A stretch of 64,000 bases of DNA. Origin: an uncultured Pelosinus sp. (GTDB lineage: Bacteria > Bacillota > Negativicutes > Sporomusales > Acetonemataceae). How positions within the stretch are numbered: position 1 is the stretch's first letter; the number at the start of each line of letters is the position of its first letter. The translations under genes were made by a program, and so were the position numbers. The DNA lies in assembly GCA_900542835.1 (NCBI GenBank), contig UQPB01000010.1, positions 1-64,000 on the forward strand. The letters are read 5' to 3'. Under the pieces are notes generated by a model that was given only the letters and a program-made list of their open reading frames with translations, did not search any database and was not told the DNA's origin. Below, in pieces: positions 50,105-58,760 of this stretch.

Positions 50105-50455
50105 ATGATCAACGTTGCGGAATTGATCCACGATCCGGACTTTTGTCAGCCGTTCACGCTTTACCGCAAATCTTCCGTATGGGTTGGCGGCCGCGCCAAA
50201 ACGCAGGAACAAGCAGTGTCGCGCCGGGGCGTCATCACTGCCGCAACCACTAAAGACCTGCTGCAGGTCCCGGAGGGCGACCGGGTCAAGGGGATTATCG
50301 CCGTCTATGACACTGAGGAGCTGCGGCTATCAAACGAAACCGGCACTGCCGATGAACTATCCTGGCGAGGCGAGCGCTACCGTCTGTTTCAGTTATGGCC
50401 CTATGCCGACTATGGTTTCTATAAAGCGCTGGCCGAGCGAATTGCAGGTGATTGA
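50105..50455 (+). CDS. head closure-like phage protein
   Basis: 116 aa, ATG immediately after the previous stop. Small beta-rich protein with SWRGERYRLFQLWPYADYGFYKALAERI. Position between neck and tail terminator suggests a head-closure ring protein. Family name not certain. Confidence 0.68.
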   Translation: MINVAELIHDPDFCQPFTLYRKSSVWVGGRAKTQEQAVSRRGVITAATTKDLLQVPEGDRVKGIIAVYDTEELRLSNETGTADELSWRGERYRLFQLWPYADYGFYKALAERIAGD

Positions 50456-51017
50456 CTTGTTTGAGACAACCCAGGCAGAGGATTTTTTCTGGCAGCTTAC
50501 CATGCAACTATTGGGTTATGACCCTGCCGCCTTCAACGATCCCGACAACCCGCCGGCGTGCATGCCGGTGCGTGTATCCTGGCCGACAACCGGCGCGCCG
50601 GCATGGAAAATCACGGAGAACGTTGTTTTCATCCGCTTGATTCTCCATGAAGACGATGATTATGCCCGGCAGATCGACAGCATTTATAAGCCGGAACCCG
50701 GTACGGTCATCAAGCAATCAGCCAGAACCCGCGTCTGGGATGTGCAATTTGTTGCTTACGGACCGGACGCGCAAACGGCGGTAACTCAAATCAAGGACGG
50801 CGTTTTCCGGCAGGACATTAAACGACTGCTGTCGGCGAACTCCGTCTTTTTAATTCCCAACCTGCCACCCTGCCGCCGGGTTCCGGAACTGTTCGCCGGC
50901 CAGTGGTGGAACCGCTGGGACGGCCGCCTGTATTTTAATGAGCTGCACCGGTTGCCTGATGAAGATGTCGGCCGCATTGAATCGGTAAGCATTAAAACCC
51001 ATACAGATAGGAGGTAA
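50448..51017 (+). CDS. neck terminator/tail completion protein
   Basis: 189 aa from GTG 50448, overlapping the previous stop by eight bases; TTG 50457 is an alternative. The family-like stretch DSIYKPEPGTVIKQSARTRVWDVQFVAYGPDA and QWWNRWDGRLYFNE resemble the phage neck terminator (LIC_12616-type) that caps the tail tube. A much longer frame from 50184 covers the previous gene and is not real. Confidence 0.75.
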   Translation: MIDLFETTQAEDFFWQLTMQLLGYDPAAFNDPDNPPACMPVRVSWPTTGAPAWKITENVVFIRLILHEDDDYARQIDSIYKPEPGTVIKQSARTRVWDVQFVAYGPDAQTAVTQIKDGVFRQDIKRLLSANSVFLIPNLPPCRRVPELFAGQWWNRWDGRLYFNELHRLPDEDVGRIESVSIKTHTDRR

Positions 51018-51021
51018 CACA

Positions 51022-52185
51022 ATGGCTTTAAAAACCTTACCGCTGGAACCAGTGGTAAATATTATTGTCAATCTGGCTGCCCGGTCGGCCGTGCGCAAAG
51101 CTTTTGACCTGGCGCTGCTAATCGGCGAAACAACAGTCATTACGCCGACAGAGCGCGTCAAAGTCTATTCGGGCATCAGCGAGATGCTGGAAGATGGCTT
51201 TACCCTTAACGATCGCTTGTATAAAGCGGCAGCTTTAATCTTTGGCCAGGCTAAAAAGCCACAGCGGGTGGCGATCGGTTGCATCGGCACCGTTACGGAA
51301 GACATTGAAGGCGAACCTGTTACCCGGTCGGAGACACCGGTCGAAACCGTGCGGGCCTGCCGGGAAGCGAATGGCGAGTGGTATGTTGGTGTCTACTGTG
51401 CTGATGCCACTAAGGACGAGCATCTGGCTATCGCCGAGTATATTGAGGCGATCAAGCCCAATACTCTGTATGTTTATACCACCAGCGATGTTTCGGTAAC
51501 GACTAACGCCGACGGCAATATTTTTGCGGCAATGAAAGCAAAGAACTACCGCCGCAGCTTTGGTCAGTATTCAAGCAAACATCCCGACGCCATCTGCGCT
51601 ATTGCCGGCTGGGCCATGGGCGCGATGACCGGCACTGCCGGCAGCGCCTATACCCTGGCTTATAAAACTGAGGTTGGTGTGGAAACCGAAAATTCGTCTA
51701 GCGTGTTTCCCTCCGGCGCGGTGGAGGCGATCAAAGATAACAATGGCAATGTCTATATCAACCGCGGCAGCTACTACGACATCTTTGAAGAAGGCACCAT
51801 GGCCGACGGCACCTGGTTTGATGAAATGATTTTCCTGGACAAATACCAGAACGACATGCAGCTGGCGCTGATGGATGTGTTGGTGCAGAATAATAAGGTT
51901 TCACAAACCGAGCCCGGTGTTACGCAGCTGATCGATGCGGTTAAAACCGTCTGCGTGGATATGAATCGCGTTGGCTTTATTGAGTCCGGTGTTTGGAAGG
52001 CGGCGGACCTTTTGAACCTCAAAAAAGGCGATACCCTGCCGAGCGGCTATTTTATTCAATCGGAGCCGGTTGACGACCAATCCCAAGCTGACCGGGATGC
52101 CCGTAAGTCGCCGCCGCTCTATGTGTCACTGAAGCTTGCCGGCGCGATCCACCACGTCACTGTTCAGGTTGACGTCAACCGATAA
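51022..52185 (+). CDS. contractile tail sheath protein (DUF3383)
   Basis: 387 aa, ATG after AGGAGG. The beginning VVNIIVNLAARSAVRKAFDLALLIG and RVKVYSGISEMLEDGF, and the end PLYVSLKLAGAIHHVTVQVDVNR, are of the DUF3383 sheath type. The subunits surround the tail tube and contract on infection. This gene shows that the phage is a myovirus. Confidence 0.92.
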   Translation: MALKTLPLEPVVNIIVNLAARSAVRKAFDLALLIGETTVITPTERVKVYSGISEMLEDGFTLNDRLYKAAALIFGQAKKPQRVAIGCIGTVTEDIEGEPVTRSETPVETVRACREANGEWYVGVYCADATKDEHLAIAEYIEAIKPNTLYVYTTSDVSVTTNADGNIFAAMKAKNYRRSFGQYSSKHPDAICAIAGWAMGAMTGTAGSAYTLAYKTEVGVETENSSSVFPSGAVEAIKDNNGNVYINRGSYYDIFEEGTMADGTWFDEMIFLDKYQNDMQLALMDVLVQNNKVSQTEPGVTQLIDAVKTVCVDMNRVGFIESGVWKAADLLNLKKGDTLPSGYFIQSEPVDDQSQADRDARKSPPLYVSLKLAGAIHHVTVQVDVNR

Positions 52186-52203
52186 GAAAGGAGGCCGAAC
52201 GGC

Positions 52204-52641
52204 ATGAAACACAGTACCTACAGCTTTACCGACCTTACTGCCACGATTTCGCATCCGTCCTATGGCGCTTACAGCATTCAGGGCGAGGGGATCGGCGACC
52301 TGACCGTGTCCAAACTGACCGATCGCTCCGTGCAGAATATTGCCGCCGACGGCAGTGTGATGACCTCCAAAATCGCCGGCAACAACGGTACGGTAACCAT
52401 TAACGCACAGCAGACCTCTTCCCTGCACAACTTTCTGCAGGGCATGTTTAACTACCTGTGGAGCGCCAATACGGATGAATGGGACCAGATCAGCCTGACG
52501 GTGCGCGCGCCGAAGATGCAGAAAACCTACTACTGCACCGGCGGCGCTTTTGTCAAAGAGCCGGATGAGCCGTTCCAGGCGCAGGGGCAGCTTGTGCCCT
52601 GGCCGATCCTCTTTGCCGATATCCAGCGACTGCCGATTTAA
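52204..52641 (+). CDS. tail tube protein (DUF3277)
   Basis: 145 aa, ATG after AGGAGGCC. SFTDLTATISHPSYGAYSIQGEGIGDLTVS opens and PWPILFADIQRL ends the DUF3277 family, which forms the inner tube in DUF3383-type tails. Confidence 0.9.
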   Translation: MKHSTYSFTDLTATISHPSYGAYSIQGEGIGDLTVSKLTDRSVQNIAADGSVMTSKIAGNNGTVTINAQQTSSLHNFLQGMFNYLWSANTDEWDQISLTVRAPKMQKTYYCTGGAFVKEPDEPFQAQGQLVPWPILFADIQRLPI

Positions 52642-52653
52642 GGAGGAAGCACT

Positions 52654-53085
52654 ATGCAAAAACGGGAAACGGAAAAAATCATTACTCTTGGCGAACGGAA
52701 ATTCAAAATTGAAAAATTTGACGCCTTGACTGGCAGCTATATCGCCTTTATCCTGGCGGAGAAATTTCTGCCGGCCGCGGTGGAACGGGAAGCAGGCCTT
52801 ACCGCCATGCCCCGGGGGCGCACGTCTCTCTCCCGCCAGGAATTTACCGAACTGCAGAAAGACTGCCTGTCGGTTGTCAGCGAAATGCTGCCGGCCGGCG
52901 CCCGCCCGGTTATTGCTGAGAATGGCGGCTGGGGTGTCAATGATATTGCAAAGGATACGCGCCTGGTCCTGCTTTTGACCATCCACGCGCTGGCATTTAA
53001 CATTGCCGGTTTTTTCGGCGGCGCGGGCCTGCAGGAATTGAAAGCGGCCCTTGCGGATACCATCTCTGCGAATACGCCAACCTGA
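52654..53085 (+). CDS. tail assembly chaperone, zero-frame product
   Basis: 143 aa, ATG after AAGGAGG. KIITLGERKFKIEKFDALTGSYIAFILAEKF is typical of the short chaperone encoded between tube and tape measure genes. A T TTT TTC slippery heptamer at 53010-53016 occurs 69 bases before the stop, allowing the longer product described separately. Binds the tape measure during tail assembly. Confidence 0.83.
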   Translation: MQKRETEKIITLGERKFKIEKFDALTGSYIAFILAEKFLPAAVEREAGLTAMPRGRTSLSRQEFTELQKDCLSVVSEMLPAGARPVIAENGGWGVNDIAKDTRLVLLLTIHALAFNIAGFFGGAGLQELKAALADTISANTPT

Positions 53086-53258
53086 GCAGTTACGCGTATG
53101 CGCCGGTAGCGGCCGGCATGTGGCGGCAGCATGAAGTCTGGGATGGCACCTACACACTGGATGATCTGGCTGACGCGCACGAGATTCTGGCCGTAAAACA
53201 GGAAAACCAGCGCCGGGCTGAGGAATACGCGGAGCGGCAGAGGAGGTTGAACCCGTGA
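52654..53258 (+). CDS. tail assembly chaperone, predicted -1 frameshift product
   Basis: About 201 aa when ribosomes slip -1 on TTTTTTC at 53010-53016. The -1 frame is open from there to TGA 53256-53258, passing YANLSSYAYAPVAAGMWRQH, TYTLDDLADAHEIL and a charged coiled tail. This downstream frame has no start codon with a ribosome site of its own yet looks like true protein. G/GT-type frameshifts are established for many phage tail chaperones. Its last bases overlap the tape-measure start (GTGA). Confidence 0.72.
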
Positions 53259-55567
53259 TTGGCGAAGTGATAAAAGAATACCTGGTCAGCCTCGGGGTGC
53301 AGGTCGACAAGCCGGGGTTTAATCAGATGCAGGCAACGCTGAACCAGACCGATAAAGCGGTGGCGTTTTCCGCAGCGAGCTGGGCCAAGGATTTTATCAA
53401 GGCCGGTACGCTTATCGGCACGGCGCTGGCCGGTGTGACCGCATCTGTTGCCGGTGTGATGACTGCGGCTGCCAAACAGGATTTGGCCATGGAGAAATAC
53501 GCCCGCAGCATGCTGGTGTCAAAAGACGCCGCTGCCGAAATGAAGATGGCCCTGGATGCGCTGGATGAGTCAATTCAGGATGTGCAGCTCACGCCGGAGC
53601 TGCTGGGGCGTTACCGGGCACTGGTGGCCGATGGCCGGAACATGAAAGTGGGCGGCGACTACGACGGGGCCATGCGCGAGCTGCGGGACATTGTTTTTGA
53701 ATTTACCCGCCTGAAGCAGGAAGCCAATTATGCCCTGCAGTGGGTGGGGTATTATCTGGCTAAGCATCTGGGCAATCCGCTTCGAGATGCCAAGGCAAAT
53801 TTCAAATCCTTTAATGACGATCTAATCAAAAATATGCCCGCGTGGACAGAAAAGGCCGCGCGGGCATTGGTTTATGTCGTTAATATCGGCAAGCACTATT
53901 TAATGCTGCTCAAAGCCATCGGCAAAGCCTCATATGCGATGTGGGATTCCTTCCCCGCCGGCGTAAAAGTGGCGATTGCAGCTTTGACCGCTTTGGCTCT
54001 ATTTATTAAGGCATCGCCAGTCGGCCGCTTCGCCGCGCTGATCGGCGCCATGCTGCTGCTGGTTGACGATTACTATGGCTACATGGAAGGCAAAGAAGCC
54101 GCCATGGGGCCGCTCTGGGATAAACTAAACCAGTCTCTGGCAGAAAGCGAAAAGCACACCGGCAGGTTGAAGGTTGGCATCCACGATGCGCGGGGCGAAT
54201 TGCGGATTCTCTGGGCGGAGTTTGAGCAGTCGGAAGGGCATGCGCTATCGCTAAAGCTTATCACCGATCTGCTTACGCTAACCGAAGAGACGCTGACAAC
54301 GCTGATCGATCTTTCCTCTGTTGCCTTTACGCAGATCGGCGAGGCAACGGCTAAAAACGGTGTTCTGGCTGAGTTTAAGGACATGTTTTATGATATCGGC
54401 GTTGCCTCAGATGATGTCCTGGTCGGGCTGACCGGAATCATGAAGCAACTCGGGCTGCTGTCGAGTGATTCGCGCTATAAAAGCTTTTGGTCTTGGTTCG
54501 GTGACGAACTCAGTCGGAACCTGAAGCGGCTGGCCAATTTTGGATCACTGATGGCCAAACTGGTGCAGCTGAACTGGGCAGTCATGAACGGCGAATTTAA
54601 AAAAGCCGGCACGATCAGCCGGTCGCTCATTGGCGATGTCGGCAGCATCGTTGGCTCTTATTTCGACGACGAGCGACCGGCTGAGGCTGCGGGCAGGTCG
54701 AGCTGGCAGGGCGGTCGCGTTGATGGCTTAAGCGAAGCGGAAGCGGCGGCCGAGCCGTATATTCAGGAAGCAGCCAAAGAGTTTAATCTTGATCCCAATT
54801 TGCTAAGAGGACTGGTTAAAGCAGAATCTAGTTTTGACCCGGATGCTGGTTCGCCTGTGGGGGCTCGTGGGTACGCGCAGTTAATGCCTGAAACTGCAAA
54901 AGGACTAGGCGTGAACATAGATGATCCCCGCGACAATATTCGGGGCGGAGCTATGTATCTAAGGGAGCAGCTAGATACTTTTAACGGAAATGTTGAATTA
55001 GCGTTGGCTGCTTATAATGCTGGGCCGGGGGCTGTAAAGGATTACAAATACACGATACCACCCTACGAAGAAACACGAAACTATGTTCCTAAGGTACTGA
55101 GTTTTGCAGAAGACTACCGAAACAGGACAACATATACTTCGTCACCAGCAAATGCGCCGTCAGGAGATTCATTTCAAAAGCCGCCCGACGGTATGCGTGA
55201 CCTAACATGGGTGGATAGATGGCAAGAATGGTTAGGGGAAATCCTAAGACCTTCTGCGCCACAAGATTCTGAGACAGCCGCAAATTTTGTCCGTCCAACG
55301 TCCTTCCTCGCAAACGCTTTTACAAACACTGATCCCATGATAGTAAACAGTTTAATGCGTGGCAGTTCTCCTGCATACGCGCAGGGGTTGGGTGGAAGTG
55401 TTACTAATATCACCTACCAAGTTGAAGTCGGCGGCGTTGAGGTAAAAAGTACCAACGCTTCTGCCGAAGATATCGGTAAAGAGGTTGGCAATAAAACTGC
55501 TTCCAGTATTCATGGCCGGGCCGAGTATTTCAAAATGAACCGGGTATTGAATGGGGTACAATCATAA
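53255..55567 (+). CDS. tape measure protein with lytic transglycosylase domain
   Basis: 770 aa, GTG at 53255 overlapping the frameshift product's stop. Residues about 1-490 are helical with hydrophobic segments (for example 225-270), as in tape measures. Residues about 495-625 form an SLT domain: LLRGLVKAESSFDPDAGS with catalytic Glu, GYAQLMPETAKGLGV and ALAAYNAGPGAVKDY. The rest is a linker and C-terminal coil. The enzyme can open peptidoglycan at DNA entry. The SLT part (about 54750-55560) is more AT-rich than the rest, suggesting recombination. Confidence 0.9.
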   Translation: MIGEVIKEYLVSLGVQVDKPGFNQMQATLNQTDKAVAFSAASWAKDFIKAGTLIGTALAGVTASVAGVMTAAAKQDLAMEKYARSMLVSKDAAAEMKMALDALDESIQDVQLTPELLGRYRALVADGRNMKVGGDYDGAMRELRDIVFEFTRLKQEANYALQWVGYYLAKHLGNPLRDAKANFKSFNDDLIKNMPAWTEKAARALVYVVNIGKHYLMLLKAIGKASYAMWDSFPAGVKVAIAALTALALFIKASPVGRFAALIGAMLLLVDDYYGYMEGKEAAMGPLWDKLNQSLAESEKHTGRLKVGIHDARGELRILWAEFEQSEGHALSLKLITDLLTLTEETLTTLIDLSSVAFTQIGEATAKNGVLAEFKDMFYDIGVASDDVLVGLTGIMKQLGLLSSDSRYKSFWSWFGDELSRNLKRLANFGSLMAKLVQLNWAVMNGEFKKAGTISRSLIGDVGSIVGSYFDDERPAEAAGRSSWQGGRVDGLSEAEAAAEPYIQEAAKEFNLDPNLLRGLVKAESSFDPDAGSPVGARGYAQLMPETAKGLGVNIDDPRDNIRGGAMYLREQLDTFNGNVELALAAYNAGPGAVKDYKYTIPPYEETRNYVPKVLSFAEDYRNRTTYTSSPANAPSGDSFQKPPDGMRDLTWVDRWQEWLGEILRPSAPQDSETAANFVRPTSFLANAFTNTDPMIVNSLMRGSSPAYAQGLGGSVTNITYQVEVGGVEVKSTNASAEDIGKEVGNKTASSIHGRAEYFKMNRVLNGVQS

Positions 55568-55598
55568 AGCATTGCTATCTAAGTTGTAAGGAGTGGAT

Positions 55599-55638
55599 AA
55601 CAGAAAAAACGAGTATAAAACAACTCGTTTTTTCTGTT
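55599..55638. terminator. bidirectional terminator after the tape measure gene
   Basis: Perfect 16-bp stem AACAGAAAAAACGAGT (55599-55614) with ACTCGTTTTTTCTGTT (55623-55638). A-runs and T-runs on both sides let it end the rightward tail message and the leftward moron gene. As a terminator inside a late operon it must be leaky, antiterminated, or followed by a new promoter. Confidence 0.85.
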
Positions 55639-56068
55639 ATTTTGAAGTATCAGGTTTTGTATCTGGATGATTATCAACGATATAGTTAACTATATGGCTT
55701 ATTGGAGAGTTTTCTTTAATCTCAAACCACTTAGTGGGGGTGGTATCCTTAGATTTAAGGTTATTCATTTTTCTATCTAAAATATAAACTGATTCATAAC
55801 GGTATGTTTTCTCGCTTGCATTGACGGCGGTAGGAACAAATATTAATTCGTCAGAGTCAGGATTGTCAAACATAACATTAAAAATCAGCATATTGTTAGC
55901 TATAAATTTAATGCTATTCATGTCCACGCTATAAGATATATTATTTCTCGTGATGACATAGTGCCAATCCGATTTCTTAGAATCCTGCTGCGCTGCGGCA
56001 AACGCACTTCCAGTGCTTAACGCAAACACCAATAGCACAACCAGTAACGCAGTCAAAAGTTTTTTCAT
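55637..56068 (-). CDS. secreted moron protein of unknown function
   Basis: 143 aa on the minus strand within a rightward operon. A signal peptide (MKKLLTALLVVLLVFALSTG then SAFAA) predicts export. The mature 118 residues contain WHYVITRNNISYSVDMNSI and YRYESVYILDRKMNNL, resembling small surface/secreted proteins of this host group, not structural phage parts. AAGGAG precedes the ATG and TATACT lies upstream (56091-56096). AT-rich relative to neighbours. Probably expressed from the lysogen. Confidence 0.78.
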   Translation of the reverse strand: MKKLLTALLVVLLVFALSTGSAFAAAQQDSKKSDWHYVITRNNISYSVDMNSIKFIANNMLIFNVMFDNPDSDELIFVPTAVNASEKTYRYESVYILDRKMNNLKSKDTTPTKWFEIKENSPISHIVNYIVDNHPDTKPDTSK

Positions 56069-56135
56069 GGTATCACGCTCCTTGAGTTTTAGTATAACAA
56101 AATCTTACAAGAATATCAGGATGGAGGGAATAAAA

Positions 56136-56303
56136 ATGGGTGTTAAAGAATTCACAGACTTGAAAAGGAAGATAGTGTTAGATATAGCCGAAATGAATGC
56201 GCGATTAATTGAACAAACATCTCAGCAGCATATATCTGAGGTAGACCCTGTCGTATTGCACGAGATAAGAGAAAATGCCCGGCTATTGCTTGATTTTATT
56301 TAA
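56136..56303 (+). CDS. small moron protein of unknown function
   Basis: 55 aa from ATG 56136 after ATGGAGGG. Helical and acidic (KIVLDIAEMNARLIEQTSQQH). Not recognised. Part of the AT-rich cassette 55.6-56.5 kb. Confidence 0.6.
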   Translation: MGVKEFTDLKRKIVLDIAEMNARLIEQTSQQHISEVDPVVLHEIRENARLLLDFI

Positions 56304-56315
56304 TCGACACGATAG

Positions 56316-56498
56316 TTAGGCCTCTTTTGATTCGACAGTTGAAACAGTCTGATATACTGTTTCGAAGGCTTCGCAAACACTTTTTATAAATAGTTTGCTA
56401 GTCTGTACGTTGCCATCTGCTCCACGTGGTACTGCGATGTATTTATGATCAATTAAACTTAATACAATTTCTTTTGTAATATCTAAATGCTGTGACAT
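56316..56498 (-). CDS. small leftward moron protein of unknown function
   Basis: 60 aa, minus strand. The ATG at 56498 follows GAAAGGAG; a longer start lacks a site. DITKEIVLSLIDHKYIAVPRG and FIKSVCEAFETVYQTVSTV suggest a small helical protein. It faces the preceding small gene. Function unknown. Confidence 0.62.
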   Translation of the reverse strand: MSQHLDITKEIVLSLIDHKYIAVPRGADGNVQTSKLFIKSVCEAFETVYQTVSTVESKEA

Positions 56499-56563
56499 TG
56501 CTACTCCTTTCAAGCCGGGCAATCATGATTTCGACAAATATTCTGTAATATCCTGTAAAGGAG

Positions 56564-57358
56564 GTGTTTCCCATCGCCGCTAAAAATGGCCTGTCCGTCG
56601 ATGGCTATAACTACTTCTCCGATATCCTGACCGGTAAGAAGCAACCAGGCTGGATGGACTTCTCGCAGCAGATCGCCAAGCTGACAGGCAAATACGAACT
56701 AATTAACATGGTATCCGGGATAACCAACCTGGATACCTTTTTATTTCGCACTCCCAAGTGGCCGATCGGCGGCGTCTATTTCGACGGCATCATGCGCACC
56801 GAGCATGTCAGCCGTGTCCGGCCGACACAGTATCCCGTGCAAACCGGCGTTACCATGACTGACCATGCCATTATCGAGCCGGCAGAGCTCACCATTGAAG
56901 TAATGATGACAGACTGCCACACACCTTCATTTGTAACGAACAATCTCTTCCTGGACAGTGTTTACCAGTCGATGCAGGACATCATTCTCTATTCAAACTA
57001 CCTGCCTGTCGAGCGCGATGTCGGCAGCGGCGCGGGGAGATCGGTAAAGACATGGGTGACCTTAAAAGCAATGCAATTGTCGCGGCTGCCGATCGTCGTT
57101 GAAACGCGGTTGCAGACCTATAAAAACATGCTGATTGAGGAACTGACAGCACCGGACGATGTCAAAACGCTGAATGCCCTCAAAGCCACTGTCCGGTTGC
57201 GGGAGGTTATCGTTGCCAATGTCGCAGAGACAAAAAGCAGTGCCCGGGTGGCTGCGTATAAACAAACGAAAGGCGGCCAGGCACCAGCGCAGGAACTGCC
57301 TGTTGATAAGACATCCTCCAAGGCGATCCATGATGCAATTAGGAAGGGGCTGGGCTGA
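56564..57358 (+). CDS. baseplate protein (DUF6046-like)
   Basis: 264 aa if read from GTG 56564. That GTG lies inside the AAGGAGG site (56558-56564), so true initiation may be at a non-canonical in-frame ATC (56573), eight bases downstream; the next ATG is 36 residues in. The sequence NMVSGITNLDTFLFRTPKWPIGG and EPAELTIEVMMTDCH, with YKNMLIEELTAPDD, resembles baseplate/tail-tube linker proteins. Coupled to the next gene by TGATG. Confidence 0.72.
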   Translation: MFPIAAKNGLSVDGYNYFSDILTGKKQPGWMDFSQQIAKLTGKYELINMVSGITNLDTFLFRTPKWPIGGVYFDGIMRTEHVSRVRPTQYPVQTGVTMTDHAIIEPAELTIEVMMTDCHTPSFVTNNLFLDSVYQSMQDIILYSNYLPVERDVGSGAGRSVKTWVTLKAMQLSRLPIVVETRLQTYKNMLIEELTAPDDVKTLNALKATVRLREVIVANVAETKSSARVAAYKQTKGGQAPAQELPVDKTSSKAIHDAIRKGLG

Positions 57359-57702
57359 TGTTATCAATTGTATCCATTCAGCCGGTGCAAAACTATACCT
57401 TCAGCAGCAAAATTCAGGTCGACGGCCAGAGTCTGACACTGCAGTTTGAATTGCAGTATAACGAGCTGGCAGGGTATTGGCTGGCTACGGTCCGTGACGC
57501 ATCCGGCAATGACCTGATAACCAGCTTGCCGGTCATTCCGGCGCAAAACCTTTTGGAGCAGTACGCATATCTGGGGATTGGCAGCGCCTATATCGTGCCG
57601 GCACAAACGGTCCGTGAACAATGGCCGTCGCTGGAGACGCTGGGCAGCGACTGGTATCTGGTCTGGGGCGATACCGACGGAGGCGATGTGGATGGCGGAT
57701 AG
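57358..57702 (+). CDS. small baseplate-associated protein
   Basis: 114 aa, TGATG overlap with the preceding gene. A beta-rich protein (DGQSLTLQFELQYNELAGYWLATV) of the DUF6983 kind found in contractile-tail baseplate clusters. Its end carries the ribosome site of the next gene. Confidence 0.72.
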   Translation: MLSIVSIQPVQNYTFSSKIQVDGQSLTLQFELQYNELAGYWLATVRDASGNDLITSLPVIPAQNLLEQYAYLGIGSAYIVPAQTVREQWPSLETLGSDWYLVWGDTDGGDVDGG

Positions 57703-58750
57703 CCGCAACGGCCGGCTTTACGGGCGCAAATGGAAGGTGACTATTTATAAGCCGGCGTACAAAAATGAGACAGCAGTAACCTTGGTCGGCGGCGGCCGGG
57801 TCAGTATGGCTGAACGCGATGTCGGCCAGTCCACCGCCGTGGACGTCTCCCTGCTGCGCTGTGTCTTCCGGATCGAGGAACAGATCGAAACGCAGACGGC
57901 TGTCTGTACACTGGAAGTTTATAATATGACTGCGGCGGCAGAAGGTGCCATCATTCGGGAAGGATTCCAGGTGTCGATCGAGGCCGGCTATGCAGAAGGC
58001 CAGTACGGCGAGGTCTTTACTGGTGATATTGTCCAGGTCATCCGCAACCGGGAAAACGGCGTCGATTATAAACTGGAGATCCTGGCACTAAGAGGCAGTG
58101 GAGTGCTTGACCTCAATCATACCGCTAGTAGCATTGCCGCCGGTAGCAAGCCAAGAGACGTCATTAACGCCATTGCCCGCAGCGCCAGATTGCCCATTGT
58201 TGTCGGCGAGATCAGCGACAACCTATCTGCGCAGGCGCTGCCACGCGGTAAAGTGCTGTTTGGGACACCAAGCCAATACCTGCGCGATCTGGCAATCGGT
58301 AACGATGCCTATTTCTGGTCCGGCGAGGACGGCAAACTGATTGTTAAAAAAATTGCAGATACGATTCCGGCGGATCAAGTATTAATTTTGTCGCCAGGAG
58401 ATCCGAGCAAAGATAAAAAAGCAGAAGGTGCCCGTGCCACCGGTCTGGTGGGGACGCCGCAATACAGCGATGATGGCATCCACATCAAATTGCTGCTGGA
58501 CTGCCGCGTTAAGTTGATGTCGCTCATCCAGATTGACAATGAACTGATCCGCCGGTCGTTAATTGACTTAACCCTTGGCGGCAACAACCTGCCGCAGCAA
58601 AACCAGTTTGACGAGGACGGCGAATACCAGGTCTTTAAGCTTGTCCATGCAGGGGATACGCATGGCGATACCTGGGTAACCGAAGTTGTCGGCATTGGCC
58701 GGCATGGCCGCGGCGGTCTACTCACCACCGCTTCACAAACTGAGCGTTAG
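57692..58750 (+). CDS. baseplate hub protein (late control D-like)
   Basis: 352 aa from ATG 57692, eight bases after GGAGG; ATG 57686 is closer. GRKWKVTIYKP, RCVFRIEEQIETQTAVCTLEVYNM and EVFTGDIVQVIRNRENGVDYKLEI fit a beta-barrel hub like gpD/gp27. The C-terminus EYQVFKLVHAGDTHGDTWVTEV is typical. Forms the central baseplate ring with the spike protein next to it. Confidence 0.83.
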   Translation: MADSRNGRLYGRKWKVTIYKPAYKNETAVTLVGGGRVSMAERDVGQSTAVDVSLLRCVFRIEEQIETQTAVCTLEVYNMTAAAEGAIIREGFQVSIEAGYAEGQYGEVFTGDIVQVIRNRENGVDYKLEILALRGSGVLDLNHTASSIAAGSKPRDVINAIARSARLPIVVGEISDNLSAQALPRGKVLFGTPSQYLRDLAIGNDAYFWSGEDGKLIVKKIADTIPADQVLILSPGDPSKDKKAEGARATGLVGTPQYSDDGIHIKLLLDCRVKLMSLIQIDNELIRRSLIDLTLGGNNLPQQNQFDEDGEYQVFKLVHAGDTHGDTWVTEVVGIGRHGRGGLLTTASQTER

Positions 58751-58760
58751 GAGGGATGAG

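Noticed and set aside
56136..56498. Toxin-antitoxin pair formed by two small facing genes
   Set aside because: The genes are convergent rather than co-transcribed and neither resembles a known toxin or antitoxin.
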